Positions 1 through 8,852 of a stretch of DNA of 64,000 bases are shown here, piece after piece (positions within the stretch are counted from its first letter, which is position 1; each line of letters starts with the position of its first letter). Source of the stretch: Arthrobacter jiangjiafuii (GTDB lineage Bacteria > Actinomycetota > Actinomycetes > Actinomycetales > Micrococcaceae); NCBI RefSeq assembly GCF_018622995.1, contig NZ_CP076022.1, positions 62,001 to 126,000 of the forward strand, written 5' to 3'. The position numbers and the translations under genes are program-made. The notes beneath the pieces are model-generated. The model saw only the letters and a list, made by a program, of their open reading frames with translations. It had not been told where the DNA came from and ran no database searches.

Positions 1-576
1 CGGGTTCTGAAGGCCCACGCCCTGTCGCTGCCGGATCTGTTCGCTGCGGCGGCCATCATCCGCGGGCTGTACCCGGCGGTGAGGTTCGCTGCCGAAACGG
101 TGGATGGTTTCCATCTGGGCCCGGGATTCCTGGATCCCGGGGTGGAACTGCCCGGCGCCGTGGTGCCCGCACCCCTGGAATCCAGCCTTACCGAGTCGGA
201 CACAGTGGTGAAGTTCCTGGCCCGGGTGGACGGCACCTCCCCGGATGAGTTCCTCCGTACGGTCGGTCCGGCCGTGGCCCATCTGGTCTCGGCCACGCAT
301 TCCGCGCCCAGGGTCGCGATGCTGGAGATGTCGCTGCACGGACTGAACAAATCGGTCACGCTGGCGGATTACGCAGCCTCCCGCGACATCGATCCGGCAG
401 ACGTGGTGGCCTTCGGGGACATGCCCAACGACGTCCAGATGCTGCAGTGGGCCGGTTGCGGCTACGCCATGGCGTCCGGGCACCCCGCTGCCCGCGCTGC
501 CGCTGACCGGGTGGCCCCGGCGTTCGCCGACGACGGCGTGGCGCAGGTCCTCGAGGACCTCCTGCGCCGGCTCTAA
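1..576 (+). CDS. HAD superfamily phosphatase, Cof-type (5' end outside window)
   Basis: The reading frame is open from base 1, so the N-terminus with the nucleophile aspartate motif lies outside the window; 191 residues are visible. Motif III is NKSVTLADYA, with the lysine near visible residue 117. Motif IV is GDMPND near residues 139-144, which supplies acidic Mg2+ ligands. This is typical of Cof-type (class IIB) sugar or nucleotide phosphatases. The GTG at base 79 is internal to the open frame and is unlikely to be the true start. Substrate cannot be told from sequence. It converges with the PAP2 gene 6 bases downstream. Confidence 0.85.
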   Translation, partial: RVLKAHALSLPDLFAAAAIIRGLYPAVRFAAETVDGFHLGPGFLDPGVELPGAVVPAPLESSLTESDTVVKFLARVDGTSPDEFLRTVGPAVAHLVSATHSAPRVAMLEMSLHGLNKSVTLADYAASRDIDPADVVAFGDMPNDVQMLQWAGCGYAMASGHPAARAAADRVAPAFADDGVAQVLEDLLRRL

Positions 577-582
577 ACCCCG

Positions 583-1422
583 TCAGGGCCCCGCGTCCGG
601 CTCGGCTCCACCTTTGGACGGCTGCCGGCCCGCGTGCGGTTCCGCCGCCCGGGCCGAGTGCAGCAGCCGGTGCGCGGTGATGACCACCGCCAGCCAGGCC
701 AGGCCCAACGTCCAGGCCACCAGCACATCCGTGAGCCAGTGGTGGCCCAGATAGACGCGGCTCAGCCCGACGGCGCCGGCAAAGACCGCGGCGAGGGCAA
801 CCGTGAGGATCCTGGCCCGGGTGCTGCGCAGGTGCAACACCACCAGATAGGCCACCAGCCCCGCGATCACCACTGAGTTGAGGGTATGCCCGCTCGGGAA
901 CGACGGAGAATGCTCAAACGGCGGCACCGCATCCGCCAGGGACGGCCGGGCACGTCCGACCAGGTCCTTTCCTGCCACCGTCATCAGCAGCGACCCGGCC
1001 GCTGCGGAAACCACCAGCAGCACCGGGGTCCAGGACCGCCATCTCACTGTCATGACCGCAGTGGCGGCCAGGGCCAGGACCGGCATGCCGACCGTGCCGG
1101 CCAGGTTGGTGAACGCGGTCACCGCGCCGTCCAACGCGGGGGAGCGCAGCGCCTGGGCCGCCTCCAGGACCGGGTGGTCCAGGCGGGCGACGCCGTCGGA
1201 CTCACTGACGGCCTCATAGAGTTCTGCCGATCCCACGGTCAGCAGCAGGGCGGGGAGCAGTCCGGCCGCCAGAGTGATCAGCAGAGCGGCATGGGGCGAG
1301 GTCCACTGCACCAGCCGGTGAAACGCCGAAGCCAGCCAGCGGGGCAGGCCGGACAGCCCGGTGCCGGCCCCGGGCTGCCGCCCGGGGTCCCGCGGCGGAG
1401 ACTGGAAACTGTCACGGGTCAT
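583..1422 (-). CDS. PAP2-family membrane phosphatase
   Basis: This 279-residue integral membrane protein carries the three PAP2 signatures: KDLVGRARP with K152, R159 and P160; PSGH at 176-179; and SRVYLGHHWLTD with R222, H228 and D232. Family members remove phosphate from lipid phosphates such as phosphatidic acid or undecaprenyl pyrophosphate at the outer membrane face. About six hydrophobic segments are visible between residues 45 and 250. Its start overlaps the stop of the upstream esterase by 4 bases (ATGA), so it is the third gene of the mprF-esterase-PAP2 operon. The context suggests a lipid phosphate substrate (inference). Confidence 0.9.
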   Translation of the reverse strand: MTRDSFQSPPRDPGRQPGAGTGLSGLPRWLASAFHRLVQWTSPHAALLITLAAGLLPALLLTVGSAELYEAVSESDGVARLDHPVLEAAQALRSPALDGAVTAFTNLAGTVGMPVLALAATAVMTVRWRSWTPVLLVVSAAAGSLLMTVAGKDLVGRARPSLADAVPPFEHSPSFPSGHTLNSVVIAGLVAYLVVLHLRSTRARILTVALAAVFAGAVGLSRVYLGHHWLTDVLVAWTLGLAWLAVVITAHRLLHSARAAEPHAGRQPSKGGAEPDAGP

Positions 1423-2720
1423 GGAGCCAGTATGCCCAACCGGCGGCCCAGCCAGTCCAGGTTTTCCGCCAGTCCCGCCTTCCAGACCTGCCAGGAGTGG
1501 CCGCCGGGCACCGTTTGCAGGGAGACATCCATTCCGGCGGACCGGGCAGCATCGAAGACCTTCCGGCCCTGCGGCGCATAGACGGGATCATCGGCGCCCA
1601 CCACGATTACGCCGGCGGAATCCGAAAAGGACCCGGCGGCCAGGATGTCCAGGGGATTCTGGCGGGCAAAAGCGGACGCGTCCCCGCCAAAATACCGCTC
1701 GATCAAGGCGTCCCGCCCCTGAGGGAGGGCCGGTTCTGCTTCCCCGGCCACGTCCACGAAGCTGGGATAGGCCTGCGGAAAGTTCACCGCCAACGTGAGC
1801 GCGCAGGTTCCGCCGTAGGAATAGCCGGCCACGGCCCACTGCCGGGCACCAGCGAGTCCCGAGGCCAGGTGCTGCCGCACCCACGCCGGCACATCAACGG
1901 CCAGATAGGTGGCAGAAGCACTGATGTCACTGTCCAGGCACAGCGGCCAATTCGCATTGCCGGCGTTGGAGGCATCGGGAATGACCACCACGGGAGCCAG
2001 ACCCGAGTGTGCGGCGGCAAACTCATCCAGGACCTGGAGCAGCTCGCCGCCGATCAGCCAATCCGCCGGGCCGCCCGGCCTGCCGTGGATCAGGACCAGG
2101 ACTGGCAGGTTGAGGGCGGGCGGATCGGCCAGATAGGCCGGCGGCAGATACACCAGCCCCGGGTCGGCGGCATAGCCGGAGAGCGTTCCGGGTATGTCCG
2201 CCGGGAACAGCCTGCCGGTGGCCGGCATGTCAGCCGGCGGCACCCAGTTGGCTTCGGTGGCCGCCGGGTGGCCGGCTGCCGTTTCCGGGGCCCGTTCCGG
2301 AAGCGGGGCGGATTCGGGCCGCGGCGGGTCCAGCAGGGATCCCAGCGTAGGGTACTGCGCGTAGGCGCTATTGGCCGCGCTGGCCACGGCGACAAGGGAC
2401 AGGACGGCGGCTGTGACCGCCAGCGCACGTGTCCCTGCCGCCGGGGCGGCCCGGATGCGTACTGCGGCCAGCAGCACCGCCAATATTCCTGCGGCGGCAT
2501 ATATATAGAGGCTGCGCGGCAGGGACGCGTCCCACCAGTACAAGACCCCTTCGGCCAGCACATACAGCAGGAAGGTCAGCACGACGGCGGCCGCGGCGGC
2601 CACCGGCAGCACCACCAGCAGATGGCGCCGTCCGCCCCAGGCCAGCCACAGCAGGGACAGCCCGCCCAGGATCAGCACCAGGACCGGAAGCGCCCCGGAG
2701 ATGAGTGGAACGTTGTTCAC
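1419..2720 (-). CDS. Membrane-anchored esterase, alpha/beta-hydrolase fold
   Basis: The 433-residue protein starts with four hydrophobic helices (about residues 8-28, 34-60, 70-88, 98-118), followed by an extracytoplasmic alpha/beta-hydrolase domain. The nucleophile elbow is GYSYGG (Ser301), an acid is available in GADDPVY (D377/D378), and the histidine is in GGHSW (H408). The order matches Fes/antigen-85-like esterases. It overlaps the MprF-like gene by 4 bases upstream and the PAP2 gene by 4 bases downstream. Hydrolases beside aminoacyl-phosphatidylglycerol synthases are known to remove the amino acid again, so an aminoacyl-lipid hydrolase role is a reasonable inference but not proven. Confidence 0.85.
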   Translation of the reverse strand: MNNVPLISGALPVLVLILGGLSLLWLAWGGRRHLLVVLPVAAAAAVVLTFLLYVLAEGVLYWWDASLPRSLYIYAAAGILAVLLAAVRIRAAPAAGTRALAVTAAVLSLVAVASAANSAYAQYPTLGSLLDPPRPESAPLPERAPETAAGHPAATEANWVPPADMPATGRLFPADIPGTLSGYAADPGLVYLPPAYLADPPALNLPVLVLIHGRPGGPADWLIGGELLQVLDEFAAAHSGLAPVVVIPDASNAGNANWPLCLDSDISASATYLAVDVPAWVRQHLASGLAGARQWAVAGYSYGGTCALTLAVNFPQAYPSFVDVAGEAEPALPQGRDALIERYFGGDASAFARQNPLDILAAGSFSDSAGVIVVGADDPVYAPQGRKVFDAARSAGMDVSLQTVPGGHSWQVWKAGLAENLDWLGRRLGILAP

Positions 2721-5311
2721 CGGGCGCCGTCGACAATACGCCGCAGCAGGGCCAGGCGCTGGGACAGGGACATGCCGGGCAGGTAGGCCCGGGCCACTGC
2801 GTTGCCGATGGCCGGCAGCGAGGCAGGGTCGAGATACGTCATGTAGAGGGGAACGTACTGTGGTTGGAACTTCGCCTTGAAGGCCAGCAGCGAGCGGAAG
2901 CCGTAGACCGGTTCCAGGGTCTTTCCCAGCAGGTCCAGCACCGAGTCCAGCAGGGTGGAATCACCCGCAGCGGAATCGGGATCCGCGCCGGGCTGCGCCG
3001 CGGATGCCGAGGCGCGGGCAAGCGGCGCTCCGGACAGGCTCAGGAGCTCGAACCCCTCCTCCTGCAACAGGACGGCGGCGGAGGCGATCAGGAAATCCAT
3101 CCCCGGGCGGAACCCGGAACTGCGCCGGCGCATGAAATCCAGCGTCCACCCCACCACCGCTCCGTCCCGGTAGATGGGCAGCCAGGACGTGACGGCGTGA
3201 ACCGTTCCGTCCCGGTCCACGGCGATCAGGCAGCGGACCTCGGGGTCATCCATTTCCTCCAGGCCGCCCAGGGTAAATCCCATCTCCGGCATCTTCTTGT
3301 CCGCCACCCACTCCTCCGAGATGGCATGGAGCTGATCGAGCAATGCCAGCGGCGCCGTCGCATAACTGATCCATTTGGCTTCGATGCCGGCCTTGCGGGC
3401 GTGGTTCAGTGCGGTCCGGACGTCCTGGAACTTCTTGCCCTTGAATTCCAGGTGGCCCAGGGGAAGGACGGTCTCCTCGGCAACCTGCAGATGCTCGAAT
3501 CCCAGGTTCGCGCTGATCCGTTCCACTTCCCGGTCCACCGAGTAGAAACACGCAGTGAGCCCGTTTGCGGTACAGAACTCGTTGAAGCCTTCCACCGTGC
3601 GCCGCAGTTCGGCTGCCGGTCCCACCGGCGGCCCCACTGTCAGGGCAACACCAAGATCCGATCGGAACGCCACATAGGAATTCCCGCTGGGCGAAAACCA
3701 GTACGCGTTCCCGGGCCACAGGGTCATCCACGCCATGGTCCCGCCGCCATATGCCCGGAGCACCCCGCGCGCCCGGTCCAGGTCTTTGGAATGCGGGGTG
3801 TGCGCCGGTGTCAGGAAAGAGCGCAGCAGCGCCACGCAGACGAAAACCCAGAACACCACGCCTATTCCCTCGTAGAGCAGGTCCGCCGGCAGGGTGCTCG
3901 GCAAAAGGCCGGGGGTAGCGGTGCTGAGTTCAAGTTCCAGGAGAGGCAGGAACCGGTCCGGGAGGGAAGCCAGCAGGGTGCCGGCGGTGGCCGGGGGAGT
4001 GAAGGCACCTGGCACGGCCAGACCGCCCAGGACGTAGACGGCGCTGAGCAGCGCCGCCAGTCCCGCTGCCCAGGCTGCGATCCGGCGGTAGGTTCCCGGA
4101 GGGGCCGAGACGCCAAAGAGTCCGCGCGTTGCCAGGAGCAGCACGAGGACGGCCAGCGGCACCAGCATCGGCAGGATCAGGCCCAGGGCGCCCTGGGCCG
4201 CTCCTAGCTCATCCAGGCTGATCGGGCTGTCACCGGAAAGGTACCGCGCGGCCCGGACAGCGGCTAGAACAGTCATCAGGGCCTGCAGCATCAGCGCGCT
4301 GACCCAGGCGAAGTGCCGGCCGCGCCGCAGCCCGTCGGCGAACACCACCAGCAGCACCTGCGGCAGGGTGGCCAGGAAAAAGCCGGCCGGCCCCGCACGC
4401 AGCTGCAGCCGCGCCGCGCCGCAGTCCACGCTTTGTGCCGGATCGCTGCACAGCCCGGCGAACGTCTGTGGGTCGATGATTTCCACATTGGTATTCAGGT
4501 AGCGCAGCACCGCCAGCGGCCCCACTGCCTGGGAGGTCAGGGCCGAAATGACCGGCCCGACGGCGGAGGCGGCAACTGCCAGCGCCACCAGGACGCGCGC
4601 TTCACGGCGGCTGGTGATGATCCGGCCGGGCAGCGCCGGCCGGCGGCCGAACAGGAACGGGCCGCCGAAAGCCCCAACCGTTGCAGCGGCCAGCGCGGTG
4701 ACACTGTGCAGTGAACCGCCATATAGGGCCAGCAGGACCAGCAGAGTGAAGAGCCCCAACCGCAGGCGGCGGCGCCACAGCGTGGACAAACGGGTGCTGG
4801 CAGCAGCGGCAACACCGCAGACCCAGGCCACCGGCCCTACAAACGACTCCGATTCCAACGCCCGGGACCATTCGCCCGGAAGGGAGTTGGCTGCTGCGGC
4901 AAAGCCGATGGCCAGCAGCGAGCCGAGCAGCTGGGTGCCTGCGGCCGCAGCGGCAAACCGGGACGAACCCATCAGCCGTTCACAGGGCAGCCCCACCAGC
5001 AGCACCAGCGCTGTGCCTGCCAGATAGCCGGCGGGCCCGGAGGCCCACAGTCCGGAAAGCAGCAGCGCCGGCCAATGCTGGGGCAGCGACTCCGTGGAGA
5101 GGACCACCCAGCCGGCCACCGGTTCCTCGGGTCCGGTGCCCAGCCCGCCGGAAACCGCACCGGCAATCCAGAAGGCAGCGATAAACGCAGCGCTCACCGG
5201 TGCGCTCCGGATCCCGCCCCGCAGCCAGTGCACCGGCCACCGCAGCTTCCGAACAAGTCCGGCGGTATTCGCCGCCAGCATCTGAGTAGCCAAGCCGGGC
5301 ACCTCCGCCAT
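2717..5311 (-). CDS. mprF: MprF-like aminoacyl-phosphatidylglycerol synthase/flippase (DUF2156)
   Basis: About 864 residues: an N-terminal half of roughly 12-14 membrane helices (flippase part) and a C-terminal cytosolic DUF2156 domain (about residues 560-850) that moves an amino acid from tRNA to a membrane lipid. Typical stretches are WTLDFMRRR, FRPGMDFLIA and YVPLYMTYLDP. Such enzymes make the cell surface less negative and protect against cationic peptides. I place the start at the ATG whose first base is 5311 (protein begins MAEVPGL) because a GGAGACGG site precedes it. The frame stays open to 5704, but that extension is proline/arginine-rich and unlike protein. Whether lysine or alanine is transferred cannot be read from sequence. 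Confidence 0.9.
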   Translation of the reverse strand: MAEVPGLATQMLAANTAGLVRKLRWPVHWLRGGIRSAPVSAAFIAAFWIAGAVSGGLGTGPEEPVAGWVVLSTESLPQHWPALLLSGLWASGPAGYLAGTALVLLVGLPCERLMGSSRFAAAAAGTQLLGSLLAIGFAAAANSLPGEWSRALESESFVGPVAWVCGVAAAASTRLSTLWRRRLRLGLFTLLVLLALYGGSLHSVTALAAATVGAFGGPFLFGRRPALPGRIITSRREARVLVALAVAASAVGPVISALTSQAVGPLAVLRYLNTNVEIIDPQTFAGLCSDPAQSVDCGAARLQLRAGPAGFFLATLPQVLLVVFADGLRRGRHFAWVSALMLQALMTVLAAVRAARYLSGDSPISLDELGAAQGALGLILPMLVPLAVLVLLLATRGLFGVSAPPGTYRRIAAWAAGLAALLSAVYVLGGLAVPGAFTPPATAGTLLASLPDRFLPLLELELSTATPGLLPSTLPADLLYEGIGVVFWVFVCVALLRSFLTPAHTPHSKDLDRARGVLRAYGGGTMAWMTLWPGNAYWFSPSGNSYVAFRSDLGVALTVGPPVGPAAELRRTVEGFNEFCTANGLTACFYSVDREVERISANLGFEHLQVAEETVLPLGHLEFKGKKFQDVRTALNHARKAGIEAKWISYATAPLALLDQLHAISEEWVADKKMPEMGFTLGGLEEMDDPEVRCLIAVDRDGTVHAVTSWLPIYRDGAVVGWTLDFMRRRSSGFRPGMDFLIASAAVLLQEEGFELLSLSGAPLARASASAAQPGADPDSAAGDSTLLDSVLDLLGKTLEPVYGFRSLLAFKAKFQPQYVPLYMTYLDPASLPAIGNAVARAYLPGMSLSQRLALLRRIVDGAR

Positions 5312-5424
5312 GCCACCGTCTCCGGCCGGCGGGCCGCTGCCGGATCCTGCCAGTCTAGGACCGGTAGGCCCGGAATGAGGATGCCCTCGGCCCGCACCGC
5401 CGCCGCAATGGATAAAGTACGCAG

Positions 5425-6198
5425 GTGAGCTATCCCTACTTTTCCTGCCCGGTTCCGCTCGGCCTTGCCCACCGGGGGTTCTCCCGGGAGGGCCTCGAGA
5501 ACACCATGACGGCCTTCCGTGCCGCCGCCGCCCTGGGCTTCGGATATCTGGAGACAGATGTCCGCACCACGCGTGACGGCGTGCTCCTGGCCTTCCACGA
5601 CGCAGGACTGGACCGTGTCGCCGGAACCGGGGGGCCGCTGAACAAGTTGAGCCTGCGCGAGGTCCGGCAGGCGAGGGTGGGTGGCACCGAGGAGATTCCG
5701 ACATTCGAGGAACTGCTGACGCAGCTGCCCCACGAGCGCCTGAATGTGGACATCAAGGACGCGGCCGGATCCGCCGAGCTGGCCCGGCTGGTGGAAAAAC
5801 ATGCCGCGCATGACCGTGTGCTGGTGACTTCGTTCTCGGACCGCCGCCGGCTGGCAGCGCTGCGCCGGCTGTCCCGGCCGGCAGCCAGCTCCGCCGGCTC
5901 CCTTTTCACGGCACTGACGGTACTGCTGGCACCGTTCGGGGCTGCCGGGCTGCTGGCAAGGCTCGGCCGTTACCAGTGCCTGCAGGTTCCCGAACGGCAG
6001 GGCCCCCTGCGGATCATCACCCCGGCGTTCCTGCGCCGCTGCCACCGGGCGGGACTCCAGATACACGTCTGGACCGTGAACGATCCGGCGGACATGGAAC
6101 GGCTGCTGGACCTGGGCGTGGACGGCCTGGTCTCCGACCGGTCCGACCTGCTGGCAGGGATCCTGAGCAGCCGGGGTGCCTGGCCGCAGCGGCCCTGA
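5425..6198 (+). CDS. Glycerophosphodiester phosphodiesterase
   Basis: This 257-residue GDPD-family enzyme splits glycerophosphodiesters into glycerol-3-phosphate and an alcohol. Catalytic and metal residues are visible: H16-R17 in LAHRG, E43 and D45 in ETDVR, and H58 in FHDAG. No signal peptide is seen, so it is probably cytosolic. The start is a GTG (gtgagctat). It lies head-to-head with the mprF-like operon, 113 bases apart, so both promoters must sit in that gap. The lipid-turnover theme fits the neighbours. Confidence 0.92.
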   Translation: MSYPYFSCPVPLGLAHRGFSREGLENTMTAFRAAAALGFGYLETDVRTTRDGVLLAFHDAGLDRVAGTGGPLNKLSLREVRQARVGGTEEIPTFEELLTQLPHERLNVDIKDAAGSAELARLVEKHAAHDRVLVTSFSDRRRLAALRRLSRPAASSAGSLFTALTVLLAPFGAAGLLARLGRYQCLQVPERQGPLRIITPAFLRRCHRAGLQIHVWTVNDPADMERLLDLGVDGLVSDRSDLLAGILSSRGAWPQRP

Positions 6199-6259
6199 AC
6201 GCCGCGCTTCCGCCATTCCCCCACGGCTCGAATCCTGCCGGGGCTGGCAGTATGGACTC

Positions 6260-7369
6260 ATGCGCGTACTCATAGCCCCGGACAAGTTCAAAGGTTCGCT
6301 TTCCGCTGCGGAAGCCGCAGCGGCCATGGCCGAAGGGGTGCTGGCCGTCTATCCGGAGGCGGACGTGACGCTGGTGCCGGTGGCCGACGGCGGCGAGGGC
6401 ACCCTGGAAGCGGCCCTTGCGGCCGGAGCCCTGGAGCGCACTGCGACGGTCCGCGGACCGTTGGGCGGCAACGTCACCGCGCTGTGGGCCCTGGCCGGGG
6501 ACACCGCCGTCATCGAGACCGCCCGCGCCTCGGGGCTGATGCTGGTGGATCCCTCAGTCCAAACCTCGCTGGCGGCGTCGAGCTACGGCAGCGGCGAGCT
6601 GATCAGGGAGGCGCTGGATGCCGGCGCCACGGAAATCGTGCTGGGTATCGGTGGATCCGCCATGACCGACGGCGGTTCCGGCGCGTTGGCCGCCCTCGGA
6701 CTGCGGATCCTCGACGGAACCGGCACACCGGTGCCGCCGGGAGGAGCCGGGCTGTCGCTGGCCGCCGCGATCGACGCCTCCGGACTGGACCCCAGGCTCG
6801 CGGGGGTCCGGGTCCGGATCGCCGCCGACGTCACCAACCCGCTGACCGGTCCCGAAGGCGCCGCCCATGTCTTTGGCGGGCAGAAGGGCGCCGACGCGAC
6901 GGCGCGGCTGCTGCTGGATGAAGCGCTGGTGCGGTGGGCGGGCCTGCTGCAGGCGGCCACCGGCGTCGACGTCGATATTGCCGGTGCCGGAGCCGCCGGC
7001 GGGTTCCCGGCCGCTTTCCTGGCCTTCACCGACGCCACCCTCGAGGGCGGCTTTGAGGTGATTTCCCGGCTGACCGGCCTGGCGGCAGCCCTGGAGAGTG
7101 CAGACCTGGTGCTGACCGGCGAGGGGTCCCTCGATGAGCAGTCCCGCTACGGGAAGGCGCCGCTGGCAGTGGCCGAGCGTGCCCGTGACGCCGGTATTCC
7201 CGTGGTGGCCGTGGCTGGCCGGATCACCCTTCCGCCGCATGTGCTGGCCGAATACGGCGTGGTGGCCGCGGTCAGCCTCCTCGATCTCGTGGCGGATCCG
7301 CAGGACGCCATGACCCACGCCCGCCGCTGGCTGACCCGGGCCACCGTGCAGGCACTGGAAGGCGCCTGA
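6260..7369 (+). CDS. Glycerate kinase
   Basis: A 369-residue member of the GarK/GlxK glycerate kinase family, which phosphorylates D-glycerate in glyoxylate and photorespiration-like salvage routes. The N-terminal signature IAPDKFKGSLSA, the GIGGSAMTDGGSG loop and the LTGEGSLDEQS segment are all characteristic. The start is the ATG at 6260; the open frame extends upstream to 6176, but that part covers the end of the GDPD gene and is not protein-like. It lies 61 bases after the GDPD stop and ends 20 bases before the convergent permease. Confidence 0.93.
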   Translation: MRVLIAPDKFKGSLSAAEAAAAMAEGVLAVYPEADVTLVPVADGGEGTLEAALAAGALERTATVRGPLGGNVTALWALAGDTAVIETARASGLMLVDPSVQTSLAASSYGSGELIREALDAGATEIVLGIGGSAMTDGGSGALAALGLRILDGTGTPVPPGGAGLSLAAAIDASGLDPRLAGVRVRIAADVTNPLTGPEGAAHVFGGQKGADATARLLLDEALVRWAGLLQAATGVDVDIAGAGAAGGFPAAFLAFTDATLEGGFEVISRLTGLAAALESADLVLTGEGSLDEQSRYGKAPLAVAERARDAGIPVVAVAGRITLPPHVLAEYGVVAAVSLLDLVADPQDAMTHARRWLTRATVQALEGA

Positions 7370-7389
7370 GCGGCAGCGGCCGCCGTGGC

Positions 7390-8703
7390 CTAGCCCAGCC
7401 GGCTGGGCACGGAGCCCCGGTCCTGCGCCGGATCGTCCGGATCGGTGCCGCGCCAGCGGGCGATGGCCTGCATGCCGTGGTACGCCAGCAGGGTGGCGCC
7501 GGTACCCAGTGCGATGCCGCCGAACTCCAGCCCGGCCACCACCCAGGTGAAGTTGGCGATGGCGATGATCAGGCCCAGGCCGGCGGTGGAGAGATTGATC
7601 GGGTTGGAGAAGTTCACCCGGTTGTCCACCCAGATGCGCACGCCCAGGATGCCGATCATGCCGTACAGGATCACGCCGGCACCGCCCAGCACGCCGCCGG
7701 GAATCGTGGCGATGATGGCGCCGAACTTCGGGAACAGGCTGAGCAGGATGGCCACGATGCCGGCCACCCAGTACGCGGCAGTGGAGTACACCCGGGAGGC
7801 GGCCATGACGCCGATGTTCTCCGCGTAGGTGGTGGTGGCGGAACCGCCGCCGGATCCGGCCAGCACGGTGGCCAGGCCGTCGGCCATCAGTGCGCGTCCG
7901 GCATAGGGGTCAAGGTCGCGCCCGGTCATCGCGGCAACGGACTTCACATGGCCGATGTTCTCCGCCACCAGTACCAGGACCACCGGCACAAAGAGGCCGA
8001 TCACCGAGAAATGGAAGGTGGGGGACATGAACTCGGGCAGCCCGATCCAGGCGGCATCACCAATTGCCTGGAAATCGACCTCGCCCTGCAGCATGGCAAC
8101 GATGTAACCGGCCAACACGCCCATCAGGATCGAAAGGCGGCCCAGGAAACCCTTGAAGAGGACGGTGCACAGCAGGATCACCACTACGGTGACGGTGGCC
8201 GTGAGCGGGCCCTTCTCAAAGTTGTCCCGCGCGGAACCGGCCAGGTTCAGTCCGATCAGGGCCACGATGGTGCCGGTGACCACCGGCGGCATCAGGATCT
8301 GGATCCACTTGGTTCCCGCCACATGCACGGCCAGGCCGATGAGGAACAACACCGCGCCGGCCATGATGATCCCGCCCAGCGCCCCACCGGGTCCGTGCTG
8401 GTTGGTGGCCGCCCCGATGGGGGCAATGAAGGCAAAGCTTGATCCCAGGTAACTGGGCACGCGGCCGGCGGTGATGATCAGGAACAGGATGGTTCCGATG
8501 CCGGAAAACAGCAGGGTGGTGGCCGGCGGGAAGCCGGTGAGGAGCGGAACCAGGAAGGTGGCGCCGAACATGGCGACGACGTGCTGGGAACCGATGCCGA
8601 TGGTCCGGGGCCAGCTCAACCGCTCGTCGGGAGCTACATATTCGCCGGGTTTAATCGTCTTGCCGTCGCCGTGAATCGTCCAGGCCGTACCGAGCTTGCT
8701 CAT
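7390..8703 (-). CDS. uraA: Uracil/xanthine permease, NCS2 family
   Basis: A 437-residue protein with about 12-14 membrane helices of the nucleobase-cation symporter 2 family, which imports uracil or related bases with protons. Family features are GIGSQHVVAMFGATFLVP near residue 36-53, SSFAFIAPIGA in TM3, and the conserved GSGGGSATTTYAENIGVMA segment that forms the substrate site in TM8. The latter closely matches uracil carriers. No pyrimidine genes are adjacent, so the exact substrate is by family only. It is divergent from the SDR gene. Confidence 0.92.
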   Translation of the reverse strand: MSKLGTAWTIHGDGKTIKPGEYVAPDERLSWPRTIGIGSQHVVAMFGATFLVPLLTGFPPATTLLFSGIGTILFLIITAGRVPSYLGSSFAFIAPIGAATNQHGPGGALGGIIMAGAVLFLIGLAVHVAGTKWIQILMPPVVTGTIVALIGLNLAGSARDNFEKGPLTATVTVVVILLCTVLFKGFLGRLSILMGVLAGYIVAMLQGEVDFQAIGDAAWIGLPEFMSPTFHFSVIGLFVPVVLVLVAENIGHVKSVAAMTGRDLDPYAGRALMADGLATVLAGSGGGSATTTYAENIGVMAASRVYSTAAYWVAGIVAILLSLFPKFGAIIATIPGGVLGGAGVILYGMIGILGVRIWVDNRVNFSNPINLSTAGLGLIIAIANFTWVVAGLEFGGIALGTGATLLAYHGMQAIARWRGTDPDDPAQDRGSVPSRLG

Positions 8704-8852
8704 GGGTGTGCCTTCCGGAAACAGGGGGTGGAGTCGTGGAGAATGTTACCGGTCAATTGTGTCCGGGGTGCTATGTTGCAGGCGGCAAATATTTTACCGG
8801 AAAAGCACTCGGCGGGTCTCCTCGGCGGCCCGCCGCGAATGGACGGATCAGC

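Noticed and set aside
5312-5704. N-terminal extension of the MprF-like frame to 995 residues
   Set aside because: The extra 131 residues are Pro/Arg/Gly-rich, overlap the GDPD gene and lack a ribosome site; the ATG at 5311 has one.
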